Shown here: positions 25,437-34,011 of the stretch, piece by piece
Numbering within the stretch: the stretch's first letter is position 1
Layout: each line of letters begins with the position of its first letter
From: Clostridia bacterium
GTDB taxonomy: Bacteria > Bacillota > Clostridia > Oscillospirales > Acutalibacteraceae
Assembly: GCA_017516485.1 (NCBI GenBank)
Contig: JAFXCH010000008.1
Coordinates: forward strand, 31,571 to 95,570
Reading direction: 5' to 3'
Length of the DNA: 64,000 nucleotides
Notes under the pieces: generated by a model
Told to the model about the DNA's origin: nothing
Database searches by the model: none
Seen by the model: only the letters and a program-made list of their open reading frames with translations
Translations under genes and position numbers: made by a program

Positions 25437-26771
25437 TATCTCATAACTTATGAGTTTCTGTGCCTGTTCAAGGCTTTCTTTTGCCTTGCAAGCAACCAAA
25501 GCAGTTAATACTGCACCGTAAGCCGCCTCTTCACGGTGGAGCGGAATCTGCATTTCAGCACCAAGTGCCGCAGAAAAACGCTTTTGAAGCGGAAGATTCT
25601 TACGCAGGCCGTTACCCGAGCCGACGAGAGAAGTTGCCTTAAATCCCGTAGGCTCAATCATTTCAATAATCTCGCTTACCATTCCGCCGAGGAATCCGTT
25701 CATAAGTGCAACAGGAGTGAAATTATCTATACCGAGATTTGTTATACTGCCGCGTATAGTCGGGTCAGCCCTTGTACCGCTGAGCTTAGTAGAAACAACA
25801 AGAAAATCATCATCTGCCGACTCAAGTGCGGCATCCATATATTTATAGATACTGCCATCACACTCACAGCCTGCCATCTCAAGACAGCTCTTGAAGAAAT
25901 CTGCAAGCACCGCAAATGCTCTGCCGCCGCAGAGTGAACAGCCGACAAGTATATTCTTGCCCGAACACAGTGGTCTTATTTCCATATTATCAGGAGCTTT
26001 TGTAAGGTCGGTCAGCACAGATATCTGACCGCCCGTACCCATATTGACAAGGGCACAGCCCTCCATATCACGCACAGAGCCTATAAAGCTTGCCTGATTG
26101 TCGCCAATAGCAACACATACGGGTACACCGTTGTATTCACCTACCGCATCAAAATCGCAGGTAACATCGGGAAAGAAGCTGAAATCCATACCCGATTTCT
26201 CAATTGCGGCTTTATCAAAGCAACCGTTTGAAATATTGAAAAGGCTGAATGATGCAGCATCGGATGAATGAGTCAGCGGAGCTTTTCTGCCTGTGAGCAC
26301 CATTGCGGCATAATCGTGAATTGTACAGATTTTAACGGCAGACTCAGGCACAAGGTTATTTTTGCTGTGATAATAATACGTTGTACCGCCAAATCCGCTT
26401 GCTGTATTATAGCCCGTAATATCCGACAAAACGGATGCATACGTGCCGTTTTCATATGGCTGATTGCCGCTTTCATCCTGCCATGTATAGAGAGGGCTTA
26501 CAGCCTTACCGTCGGCATCGATATAAACTATACCGTGCATCTGACCCGTAATACCTACGGCACATACAGGTGAAAACTCATTAAAAAGCTGAGCCGCAAG
26601 TGACGTAACCTTGCTTATTATTGCTTCGGGCGACTGTATTTTTTCAAACGGCTTACCGTCGATAAAGCTGTCGTTATCAAGCGTAACCGATTTGAGCAGT
26701 TTACCCGAATCGGCATCAACGGCGATACCGCAGATTGTTGTAGTACCTATATCAAGACCTATTACATTCAT
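25434..26771 (-). CDS. FGGY-family carbohydrate kinase, sedoheptulokinase-like
   Basis: 445 residues from the ATG at 26771, GAGGATG upstream; the open frame extends 30 codons further only because it overlaps the upstream gene. ATP-grasping actin-like fold: VIGLDIGTTTICGIAVD, ITGQMHGIVYID, YTWQDESG, CVAIGDNQASFIGSV, VNMGTGGQISVL and VGSGNGLRKN. The TGQMHG, TWQD and GSGxxLxKN blocks resemble sedoheptulokinase (SHPK) more than xylulose or glycerol kinases. Third gene of the activase-GRE-kinase operon (10 nt after the GRE stop), so its sugar is probably substrate or product of the radical enzyme. Confidence 0.85.
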   Translation of the reverse strand: MNVIGLDIGTTTICGIAVDADSGKLLKSVTLDNDSFIDGKPFEKIQSPEAIISKVTSLAAQLFNEFSPVCAVGITGQMHGIVYIDADGKAVSPLYTWQDESGNQPYENGTYASVLSDITGYNTASGFGGTTYYYHSKNNLVPESAVKICTIHDYAAMVLTGRKAPLTHSSDAASFSLFNISNGCFDKAAIEKSGMDFSFFPDVTCDFDAVGEYNGVPVCVAIGDNQASFIGSVRDMEGCALVNMGTGGQISVLTDLTKAPDNMEIRPLCSGKNILVGCSLCGGRAFAVLADFFKSCLEMAGCECDGSIYKYMDAALESADDDFLVVSTKLSGTRADPTIRGSITNLGIDNFTPVALMNGFLGGMVSEIIEMIEPTGFKATSLVGSGNGLRKNLPLQKRFSAALGAEMQIPLHREEAAYGAVLTALVACKAKESLEQAQKLISYEI

Positions 26772-26781
26772 AGTTTCATCC

Positions 26782-29157
26782 TCAGATTTTTGTGGATTCA
26801 AGGTCAAGACGGGTAATAATATCATTTTGAATTGCCGGTGAAAGGTCAAGGAAATTGACAAACGTACCGTGAATTCTCATAATGTAAACACCGCTCGGAG
26901 CATACTTCTCGGGCTCTGCGAGCACCTTACGGAGAGTATCGGGAGTAGTAATATTAAAGTAGAGATAAGAGGGCGAAAGATTTTCATTCTTCTCATTGAA
27001 GAAGATAGGCTTAAGCACCTTATCGCGAAATTCTACGCCCTTCTCTTCATAATCGGCACCCTTGAAATACTTGGGGTCGATACCGAGATGTGAAGCGTAA
27101 CCGCCGTTGAATTTGCCGTAGGGCAGCTTCATAGCAGAGAGTGTACGGAAACCGAGGCCGTTGCCTGCCTCACCGTAGAGCGGATCTGTACCGTAGCCGA
27201 GCATATCTCTTGCACCTCTGCCGTCGGGTGTTGCACCTACCCAATAGCCATAGAGAAGATGTGTTGACGGGCTGGACCAATCAGCGCGGAAGGGATTGCC
27301 GAGGTAGTTTTTCTGTGAGCGTACGATATCGGAAATTCTGTTTGCAATTTCAGCAGCCTCGTTATCAACTGACTCGATACCGTTGCCGAATTTAGGTGCA
27401 GACTTGAGGAAAGCACGAAGCTCCTCATAGCCCTCAAAATTAACCTTAAGCGCCTCAATCAGCTTATCGCAATCCTCAGGACGCTCCTCAAGAAGCTTGT
27501 CGATAGCAATAAACGAATCGGCAATAACGGAAAGACCGTGGATAAGGCAACCGCTGCCGTTGTACTTTGTACCCTGCTTTTCGGGGTGACGTGTATCTAC
27601 AGCACTCTCACAGCCGCCCATAAATGCACTCAGGAAAGGTACACGAAGGTGTGAAAGTGCGACGGAAGCACCGTTTGCGGCATCAGCCATAATACTTGCG
27701 TAAACCTCGGCATTTTTATAAAAAGCCGTACGGATATTCTTAAGCAGCTCCTTGCTGCTCGGATAATCAACAAATGTGCCGATTTTTTCACCTGTGATTG
27801 TTGAGTTACCGCCATTGAGGGTAAGTTCAAGAATCTTGGGCAGGTTAAACCAGCTGTTTGTTGTGTTGCCGTTATCCTTACCCATTATCAGAGGCTCCTG
27901 ACAGCCTGCTACGGAGTAATCGGGCAAGTCACATTCCTCAACACCGCTTGCACGGAGAACTTCAAAAACAGTATCGTCGTTGAAGAATGAGGGTGTAAGC
28001 ACACCGGGAGTAAACATAAACTTACCGATTTCACGGTATAAGTTTTCGGGAGTATTTTTGTGAAGCTTGACAGAAAGGATGGGCTGAGGTAGGTTCATAT
28101 CGTAATATGCATCCATAATAGCATAGCTCATCTCGTTTGAAAGGTCGTTGCCCTCAACATCTCTGCCACCGACAAGAACATTCTGTGAAATAGCCCAGCT
28201 TCTGTCACCAACATTGAAGAATACGAGGAAGTGACGGAAGAGCTCTGCAGCCTCTTCGCGTGTTTCGCCTGACATTGCTCTGTAGGGCTCAAAAATTCTG
28301 TCAGCATTACCTACCGAGAAAGCAAAGGGATTGGGAGCCTGCTCAAGAGTCATAACCTCCCAGAGAATAAGGAAGGACTGTATTGCTTCGTAAAGTGACT
28401 CTGCACCGTTTGCAGGCACCTTACGAAGTGTCTTCTCCATAAGTTCAAGCTGAGCAGCACGCTCAGGTGAAGCAGATTCCTTCTGTTTTGCGGCAATATC
28501 TGCATAGCGGTTAGCAAGAGTAATTGTAGCCTCAAGCACCATTCTGATATCCTCGAGAGTATCCTTACGCTCATCGTTCTTTTCACTGTTAATTTTCTTG
28601 GTAAGGTCGGAAATCATCTTGTTAAGACCAACAGAAAGTGCCTTACGAAAATCGGGAATAAGGTGACCTGTTACCTGCTCGATAAAGAAAGCAACCTCGC
28701 CTGTGTATTTAGAATACTTCTCATAAACAGCACTAAGATCACGTACATAATCACTGCGCTTTGTACGATCGCGCATTGTATCGATGCGCTCCTGAGTAAA
28801 CTCCTCATTTGCCTCGATATCGCCGAAAACAGCTGTCGGGTCGCAATAACCGGAGAATGTCTCAACCTGGAAAGCAGGGTTGATAAGAGCGTAGCTTCGT
28901 GCAAAAGAATCGCTCTGTGTACCTGCAAATACATTATTATCGCTGATTGAAAGCGGAAGTTTTTCGAGAATCATCTTGAGCTCACGTGCAGCACGGAGTT
29001 CTTCACTCATACCGTTGCCGCTAAAGCCTGTTGCTTTATATGCAAGCTCACGTGAAAGGAACCAACCGTCGAGCCTTTTTTTTGCCCTCTCCTCACGGAA
29101 AAGGTCCTTCGCCATCTTTGTTATTTCGCCTTTAGCGTATATGTTTTTTACTGACAT
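26782..29157 (-). CDS. Glycyl radical enzyme, PFL/dehydratase superfamily, unassigned subgroup
   Basis: 791-residue radical enzyme. The catalytic Cys is C419 in SVAGCQEPLIMGKD; GCxEP with the adjacent Glu is the pattern of eliminases such as choline TMA-lyase and diol dehydratases, not of pyruvate formate-lyase, which has two adjacent Cys. The radical-bearing Gly is predicted at G764 near the C terminus in MRIHGTFVNFLDLSP, where the usual block is RV(S/A)GY. His before and Thr after the Gly are unusual. Encoded 17 nt after its activase and followed by an FGGY kinase, with no shell-protein genes nearby. The substrate is unknown; a polyol or sugar is an inference. Confidence 0.9.
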   Translation of the reverse strand: MSVKNIYAKGEITKMAKDLFREERAKKRLDGWFLSRELAYKATGFSGNGMSEELRAARELKMILEKLPLSISDNNVFAGTQSDSFARSYALINPAFQVETFSGYCDPTAVFGDIEANEEFTQERIDTMRDRTKRSDYVRDLSAVYEKYSKYTGEVAFFIEQVTGHLIPDFRKALSVGLNKMISDLTKKINSEKNDERKDTLEDIRMVLEATITLANRYADIAAKQKESASPERAAQLELMEKTLRKVPANGAESLYEAIQSFLILWEVMTLEQAPNPFAFSVGNADRIFEPYRAMSGETREEAAELFRHFLVFFNVGDRSWAISQNVLVGGRDVEGNDLSNEMSYAIMDAYYDMNLPQPILSVKLHKNTPENLYREIGKFMFTPGVLTPSFFNDDTVFEVLRASGVEECDLPDYSVAGCQEPLIMGKDNGNTTNSWFNLPKILELTLNGGNSTITGEKIGTFVDYPSSKELLKNIRTAFYKNAEVYASIMADAANGASVALSHLRVPFLSAFMGGCESAVDTRHPEKQGTKYNGSGCLIHGLSVIADSFIAIDKLLEERPEDCDKLIEALKVNFEGYEELRAFLKSAPKFGNGIESVDNEAAEIANRISDIVRSQKNYLGNPFRADWSSPSTHLLYGYWVGATPDGRGARDMLGYGTDPLYGEAGNGLGFRTLSAMKLPYGKFNGGYASHLGIDPKYFKGADYEEKGVEFRDKVLKPIFFNEKNENLSPSYLYFNITTPDTLRKVLAEPEKYAPSGVYIMRIHGTFVNFLDLSPAIQNDIITRLDLESTKI

Positions 29158-29174
29158 AATATGTAATCCCCCAT

Positions 29175-29885
29175 TCAGGTTCTGACTAATCTGATTGAAT
29201 TATTTTTAAGAATTTCGCAAAACTCACCAAACTGAGTTTCACTGACAAATGCATCATGCATTGTGTAGCTCATACCGTTTTGTTCCCATTTGTCTTTGCC
29301 GTACTCGTGGTAGCTGAGCACCTCGAGTGCAAAGCCTTCCTTTTTCATAACATGAGATAAGACACGGGCAAAACCCTCGGCATCCGACTTATCGGCATTG
29401 AAGCCGTTGATAAGCGGAATTCGCAGAAGAAGCTGACTTCGACATTCAAATGCCGCTTTGATATTGGAGATAACGGTTTCGTTGCCTACACCTGTGTACT
29501 CTTTTAACTTTATGCTGTCGTAATGCTTGAAATCCATAATAAGGAAATCAACAAGTTCAAACAATTCCGGCAAGCGAGGATTTGTGCCGTTAGTTTCGAT
29601 TGCGGTACTGATACCGTTTTCTTTAAGAATCATAAGGAGCTCTTTGAGCGCATCAAACTGAAGCGTAGGCTCGCCGCCCGTAAAGGTAACACCGCCACCG
29701 TCGAAAAACATAGGCTCAGCGGCAATAATCTGCTTTGCAATATCCTCAACCGATATTCCGCCGTCTTTAACAACCCTCATACTTTCGGGATTTGAACACC
29801 ACGGGCAGTGAAGATTGCACCCCTGAAGGTGGTAAACCAGGCGGTTACCCGGACCATCCTGCGAATAGTTGAAGCCCTTGTGCAA
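29175..29885 (-). CDS. Radical SAM glycyl-radical-enzyme activase
   Basis: 236 residues. The [4Fe-4S] site is C23-x3-C27-x2-C30 (QGCNLHCPWC), with GNRLVYHL just before and the SAM-binding FTGGEPTLQF at about 68-77. Only about 40 residues separate the cluster from GGEP, with no extra Cys, so the ferredoxin-like insert of CutD/PflD-type activases is absent and the protein is PFL-activase-like in size. No ATG is available: the frame starts at TTG (29885) about 19 nt from GAGGTGG, while an in-frame ATT three codons upstream is better spaced (IKVLHKG). First gene of the operon. Confidence 0.92.
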   Translation of the reverse strand: MHKGFNYSQDGPGNRLVYHLQGCNLHCPWCSNPESMRVVKDGGISVEDIAKQIIAAEPMFFDGGGVTFTGGEPTLQFDALKELLMILKENGISTAIETNGTNPRLPELFELVDFLIMDFKHYDSIKLKEYTGVGNETVISNIKAAFECRSQLLLRIPLINGFNADKSDAEGFARVLSHVMKKEGFALEVLSYHEYGKDKWEQNGMSYTMHDAFVSETQFGEFCEILKNNSIRLVRT

Positions 29886-29933
29886 AACTTTAATATCCGT
29901 AAAACCACCTCTTTCACCTATAGTTATTATTGT

Positions 29934-29962
29934 ATTTTACCATAAGCGAAAATATGAGTCAA
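29934..29962 (-). promoter_or_regulatory. Sigma-A-like promoter for the activase-GRE-kinase operon
   Basis: TTGACT, 17-nt spacer, TAAAAT on the minus strand. The expected transcript begins about 40 nt before the coding region, which limits the possible start codons of the activase. Confidence 0.65.
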
Positions 29963-29994
29963 TAATAATTAATAATTTTATTATTATATAATGC

Positions 29995-30348
29995 TTACTT
30001 TTCTTTAGGTGTTGCTATAAAAGAAACGACCAACCCGCAGAGCACTGCCGCAGTGATTCCGGCTGCTCCCGATGTCAAAGGTCCCGTAAGTGCGCCAAGC
30101 AAGCCTTGATTTTCAACAGCCTGTTTTGTGCCTTTTGCAAGCGTATAACCGAAACCCGTAAGCGGTACGGTTGCACCTGCCCCGGCCCATTCAACAAGAG
30201 GCTTGTAAAGCCCTAATGCACCGAGTGCAACGCCAACAACAACGAAAGAAACAAGAATCCTCGCAGGGGTAAGTTTGGTTGTATCCATAATCACCTGCCC
30301 TATCATACAGATAAGACCGCCTATAACAAACGCTTTTAAAAACTCCAT
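29995..30348 (-). CDS. spoVAE: Stage V sporulation protein AE (SpoVAE/SpoVAEb)
   Basis: 117 residues, four membrane helices (about 3-22, 28-50, 60-75 region and 92-110), with GGLICMIGQVIMD, TPARILVSFVVVGVALGALG and LTGFGYTLAKG, the SpoVAE family blocks. SpoVA proteins move calcium dipicolinate across the spore inner membrane. It stands alone, without SpoVAC or SpoVAD here. Its ribosome site lies within the 3' arm of the upstream terminator. Confidence 0.93.
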   Translation of the reverse strand: MEFLKAFVIGGLICMIGQVIMDTTKLTPARILVSFVVVGVALGALGLYKPLVEWAGAGATVPLTGFGYTLAKGTKQAVENQGLLGALTGPLTSGAAGITAAVLCGLVVSFIATPKEK

Positions 30349-30350
30349 AA

Positions 30351-30397
30351 AAAAATCCGCTCCTTCTCAGCTATTTTCAGCCAAAAGAAGCGGATTT
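30351..30397 (-). terminator. Terminator of the acyltransferase gene, overlapping the spoVAE RBS
   Basis: Stem GCGGATTT/AAATCCGC extended by weaker pairs, ending in T7 on the minus strand. The AAGGAG of spoVAE is in the 3' arm and the ATG follows the T-run directly. Confidence 0.75.
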
Positions 30398-30402
30398 ATA
30401 CA

Positions 30403-31470
30403 TCACATTATATATTTGTTGAGCACAGGGATTCTGCCGATAACCCAAGTAATAACAAGACTTATCAGGAAAGTTACGACAGCAACAATCGGTACGGAAA
30501 AAACAGGATTAAACGAATAACAGTCAAAGAACAGATATGTTCTGACCACTACATGGACAAGATAAACACCAAAGCTGTATTTCGAAAGAAGAACAATACC
30601 CTTTGTAGTTTTTTCTCCGAAATTTCTGCCCGCAAACAAATCCTTGAACAAAACAAAAGTACCTAACGACAGCACACCTATAAAAGGCGACTCAAAGCCG
30701 TATAAAATCAAATAATTCGCACCGATAGTTGATGAATAGTAGTAAGTACCGAGGGGAATAGCAACCAGACTGACAAGGCTGCCGAAATAAAGAAGTGACT
30801 TCAACTTACGGCTCGGTGAATAAAACCTGAAATAACAGCCCGCCACATAATAGAATGTGTAGCCGAAAACAAACTGCATATTCAGTTTCTGATTCACGTA
30901 ATAAAAAACTTCATCTACTGTAGGGTTGAGTGAATATGCGCTTATATTCGGAATCACAAACATAAACACACCGCACACCAACAAAAAGTATTCCGTTATT
31001 TTCTTGTCTGCAGTTATTTTGCGGATAATAGGTGTCAGTATATAAAGGCCAGCTATCGTAAACATAAACCAGAGGTGAAATTCACCTTTGATAAAATCCT
31101 TACCAAACGCAATAACAAACTCTTTACCAAAAGGAAGCTTTCTGTGGAATGCTTTCAGTGAAGCATAGACGAAAGACCAGAAAACAAACGCAGTAACAAT
31201 ACGCAATATTTTTACTTTGTACAGCTTTTCCAAAGGATATTCCTTTTGTGGATCTAACAAAAAGGCACCCGAAATCATAATAAACACAGGCACACAAATA
31301 TGTGTTATACCGTCATAAACATTGCAAACATGCCAGGTAAATGTGCCTATTTCTCCGCCGTCCAGACCGACGCTTGCGGCATGGAGCATAATCATACAAA
31401 AAGTAATCACTACCCTAAGCAAATCAAGATACATAAGGCGTTGATTACTGACAGGCTTTATTTTACTCAT
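30403..31470 (-). CDS. Acyltransferase 3 family membrane protein
   Basis: 355 residues with about ten membrane helices. The N terminus YLDLLRVVITFCMIMLHAAS holds the conserved Arg and His of this family (OatA/WecH/NodX type), followed by ICVPVFIMISGAFLL. These enzymes O-acetylate or O-succinylate sugars of envelope glycans. There is no extracytoplasmic SGNH domain. The acceptor cannot be told from sequence. It is monocistronic, with its terminator just downstream. Confidence 0.85.
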   Translation of the reverse strand: MSKIKPVSNQRLMYLDLLRVVITFCMIMLHAASVGLDGGEIGTFTWHVCNVYDGITHICVPVFIMISGAFLLDPQKEYPLEKLYKVKILRIVTAFVFWSFVYASLKAFHRKLPFGKEFVIAFGKDFIKGEFHLWFMFTIAGLYILTPIIRKITADKKITEYFLLVCGVFMFVIPNISAYSLNPTVDEVFYYVNQKLNMQFVFGYTFYYVAGCYFRFYSPSRKLKSLLYFGSLVSLVAIPLGTYYYSSTIGANYLILYGFESPFIGVLSLGTFVLFKDLFAGRNFGEKTTKGIVLLSKYSFGVYLVHVVVRTYLFFDCYSFNPVFSVPIVAVVTFLISLVITWVIGRIPVLNKYIM

Positions 31471-31539
31471 AACAGCCTCCTATCGAATATATCGTTAAAA
31501 ATTTTAGCATATACAAAATATAATCGTCAAGCAAAATTA

Positions 31540-31577
31540 ATAAAAAGAGCGTCGCAGTAAAAACCGCAACGCTCTTT
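31540..31577 (-). terminator. Rho-independent terminator of acpP
   Basis: 9-bp stem AAAGAGCGT/ACGCTCTTT (31544-31552 with 31569-31577), T-run on the minus strand. Confidence 0.85.
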
Positions 31578-31589
31578 AATACATATTGA

Positions 31590-31814
31590 TTAAAGCTCTT
31601 CAATGTATCTTACGATATCGCCGACTGTCTCGAACTTCTCGAGAGCATTGTCAGGGACTTCGACTTCGAACTCGTCCTCAAGGCTGATTGCAAGGTCAAC
31701 AAGGTCAAGGCTGTCTGCACCAAGATCGTCTTTAATATTAGTATCCATGGTGACATCGCTTTCCTCAAGCTCAAGCTGCTTGCAGATGATTTCGCGTATC
31801 TGCTCAAAAGGCAT
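31590..31814 (-). CDS. acpP: Acyl carrier protein
   Basis: 74 residues, acidic. Phosphopantetheine attachment Ser is S35 in GADSLDLVDLA. The helix I and III patterns and length fit fatty-acid ACP. RBS AGGAGG is 9 nt before the ATG. It stands alone, away from fab genes, so a specialised carrier is possible, though sequence favours the ordinary one. Confidence 0.95.
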   Translation of the reverse strand: MPFEQIREIICKQLELEESDVTMDTNIKDDLGADSLDLVDLAISLEDEFEVEVPDNALEKFETVGDIVRYIEEL

Positions 31815-31877
31815 AATATTTTCCTCCTTACTTTATTAACTGTGAATAACTTATTAACATAGATTGATTGCGCTTTT

Positions 31878-31906
31878 ATCTTATAGGGTATAAGTTAGTT
31901 TGTCAA
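31878..31906 (-). promoter_or_regulatory. Candidate sigma-A promoter for acpP
   Basis: TTGACA, 17-nt spacer, TAAGAT on the minus strand, about 65 nt before the start. Confidence 0.55.
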
Positions 31907-31932
31907 GTGTTTTACAAAAAATTATTTTAAAA

Positions 31933-33969
31933 TCAGTTTCCGAAGGTCGAGCTCATATCAGCCTGAACAACCTCTCTTGTGACTTTAACAAACTTCGAAC
32001 CTGCTATTTTTTCCTGAAGCAGTTTGAAATAAAGCTCCTTATCTATAGGCAGCTCAACGGTTTTATCAAGCCAGCTTGAAAGGTGTGCACAGTTGGAAAT
32101 TGTAAGGCCGTTGATACCCTCTTCGCCTCTGCCGACAAGGTCACCGCCGCGGAGAATGTTATCGCCGAACTGTGTCATTACCTGAACGTGCTGTGACCAC
32201 GGTGCGGGGTCGGGAGTAATTGTATATGTTGTTGTATCGATTCTGCCGAAGCCCTCATCTGCTGTATCGCAGAACTCCTGACAAGACTGAGCAAGCTCAA
32301 TAACCTCAAGCTTGTTGTTCATACATACAATCTTTGCTTTATCAAGAGTAATCTCAAGACGGTTTGTGCCCGGATAGTCACCTGTTGTGGTGATGAACAC
32401 ACCTGTTGCACCGTTGGGATAATCGACATAAATTGTTACATCGTCCTCAACCTCAATGTTGTGCCACTTACCTTCGTGGAGGAAACCGCGTACCTTACAA
32501 GGCATACCGCAGAGCCACTGCCAGAGGTCGAGCTGGTGGGGACACTGATTGAGAAGCACACCGCCGCCTTCACCTGACCAGGTTGCACGCCAGTCGCCTG
32601 AATCGTAATAGGACTGTGTTCTGTACCAATCGGTAATAATCCAGTTAACACGCTTGATTTCGCCGTACTGACCTCCCTGAAGCATCTCACGAAGCTTGAT
32701 ATAGCAGGGATTTGTACGCTGATTGAACATAATTGCAAATGACTTGTCGCTCTTTGCGGCAACCTCATTCATCTCTTCAACCTGCTTTGTGTATACGCCT
32801 GCAGGCTTTTCAATCATAACGTGAAGGCCTGCATTAAGACCTTCGATTGCGTATGTAGGATGCAGATAGTGAGGTGTCGCAACAAGAATTGCATCAACTT
32901 CACCTGAAGCAATAAGCTCACTGCCGTCGTTGTAAACCTTTACATTCGGGAACATTTCGAGAGCTGCCTGACGGCGTGACTCTTTAAGGTCGGCAACAGC
33001 GGTAAGCTCAAACTCGGGCATACAGCCTGAAAGAATATTCTGCATATGGCTTGTACCCATATTACCGCAACCGATAACACCAAGGCGGATACTGCCCTTT
33101 GAAAGAGATTCGAGTATCTCCTTGAGTGCGTTTACGGCTGCATCAAAGGATTCATCGGAGCTTGCATATACGTAGCTCTTTTTCTTTTCGATTGACTTGA
33201 TTGTGCCGTTGTCGGGTTCAAGATTCTCAAGGCCGTCAAATACTGTAAGATGCGGTTCAAGAGAAAGGAATTTATCGCCGTGGTTACGTGCAAAGCGCTT
33301 GATAATTTCAGCAACGCTGCCGTCACCTTTACCTGCAGGCACAACCTCACCGTTTTCAAAATAAGCATCCTTGACGTGAAGATATTTTACAAAGCCTGCA
33401 ACCTTTTCATAAGCAACAAGCGGGTCAACACCGCATTGAATATAGTTTGCAGGGTCAACAATCGCATAGAGATTGGGAGCACAATAACGGAGCACCTCAA
33501 GATTTCTGTCGTCAGTGTCACCGTAAATCTCCTTCTCATTTTCAAGGCAGCAATAAATACCGTGCTGTGCCGAATAATCTGCAAGAGCCTTTACTCTGCG
33601 GAGTACTTCTTCACGGTTATCCTCATAGCTCTGACCCTTTGTGAAGAAGAAACTGAACATACGGATATATTTTGTCTCAAGAATTTTTGCAACCTCAACA
33701 GTGTTCTTGAATTTTTCAAAATGAGGCTCAAAATCATCATCAATTTCGATTTTGCCGTAAGGAGAACCGATTGAAGAAACCTTGATGCCCTCTGCATCAA
33801 GCTTTGCCTTCAGCTCTTTTGCCTCTTCAACGGTAAAATCAGCTATATTCTTGCCGTTGATACCTCTGGGTTCAAAATAAGACATATTGTTACGCTTGAG
33901 TGCCGCAATCTGACCGTCAAGCTCCTTGGAGGCTTCGTCTGCAAAGCCGGAGAGAATAAAATTCAACAT
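31933..33969 (-). CDS. Fusion: xylose isomerase-like TIM barrel + Gfo/Idh/MocA dehydrogenase
   Basis: 678 residues in one uninterrupted frame. Residues 1-280 are a sugar phosphate isomerase/epimerase (AP endonuclease 2 fold): FILSGFADEASKELDGQIAA, CCLENEKEIYGDT with a metal-binding Glu, YAIVDPANYIQCG with Asp, YLHVKDAYF with His, and FLSLEPHL with Glu. Residues about 293-678 are an NAD-dependent dehydrogenase: LGVIGCGNMGTSHMQNIL, ILVATPHYLHP and VMIEKPAGVYTKQ. Separate neighbouring genes for such pairs are common in inositol and keto-sugar pathways; a fusion suggests consecutive steps on one substrate. No frameshift separates the domains. Confidence 0.9.
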   Translation of the reverse strand: MLNFILSGFADEASKELDGQIAALKRNNMSYFEPRGINGKNIADFTVEEAKELKAKLDAEGIKVSSIGSPYGKIEIDDDFEPHFEKFKNTVEVAKILETKYIRMFSFFFTKGQSYEDNREEVLRRVKALADYSAQHGIYCCLENEKEIYGDTDDRNLEVLRYCAPNLYAIVDPANYIQCGVDPLVAYEKVAGFVKYLHVKDAYFENGEVVPAGKGDGSVAEIIKRFARNHGDKFLSLEPHLTVFDGLENLEPDNGTIKSIEKKKSYVYASSDESFDAAVNALKEILESLSKGSIRLGVIGCGNMGTSHMQNILSGCMPEFELTAVADLKESRRQAALEMFPNVKVYNDGSELIASGEVDAILVATPHYLHPTYAIEGLNAGLHVMIEKPAGVYTKQVEEMNEVAAKSDKSFAIMFNQRTNPCYIKLREMLQGGQYGEIKRVNWIITDWYRTQSYYDSGDWRATWSGEGGGVLLNQCPHQLDLWQWLCGMPCKVRGFLHEGKWHNIEVEDDVTIYVDYPNGATGVFITTTGDYPGTNRLEITLDKAKIVCMNNKLEVIELAQSCQEFCDTADEGFGRIDTTTYTITPDPAPWSQHVQVMTQFGDNILRGGDLVGRGEEGINGLTISNCAHLSSWLDKTVELPIDKELYFKLLQEKIAGSKFVKVTREVVQADMSSTFGN

Positions 33970-34011
33970 TGTTATACACTCCTTATATTTGGATTATTAT
34001 ATAAATCAAAT

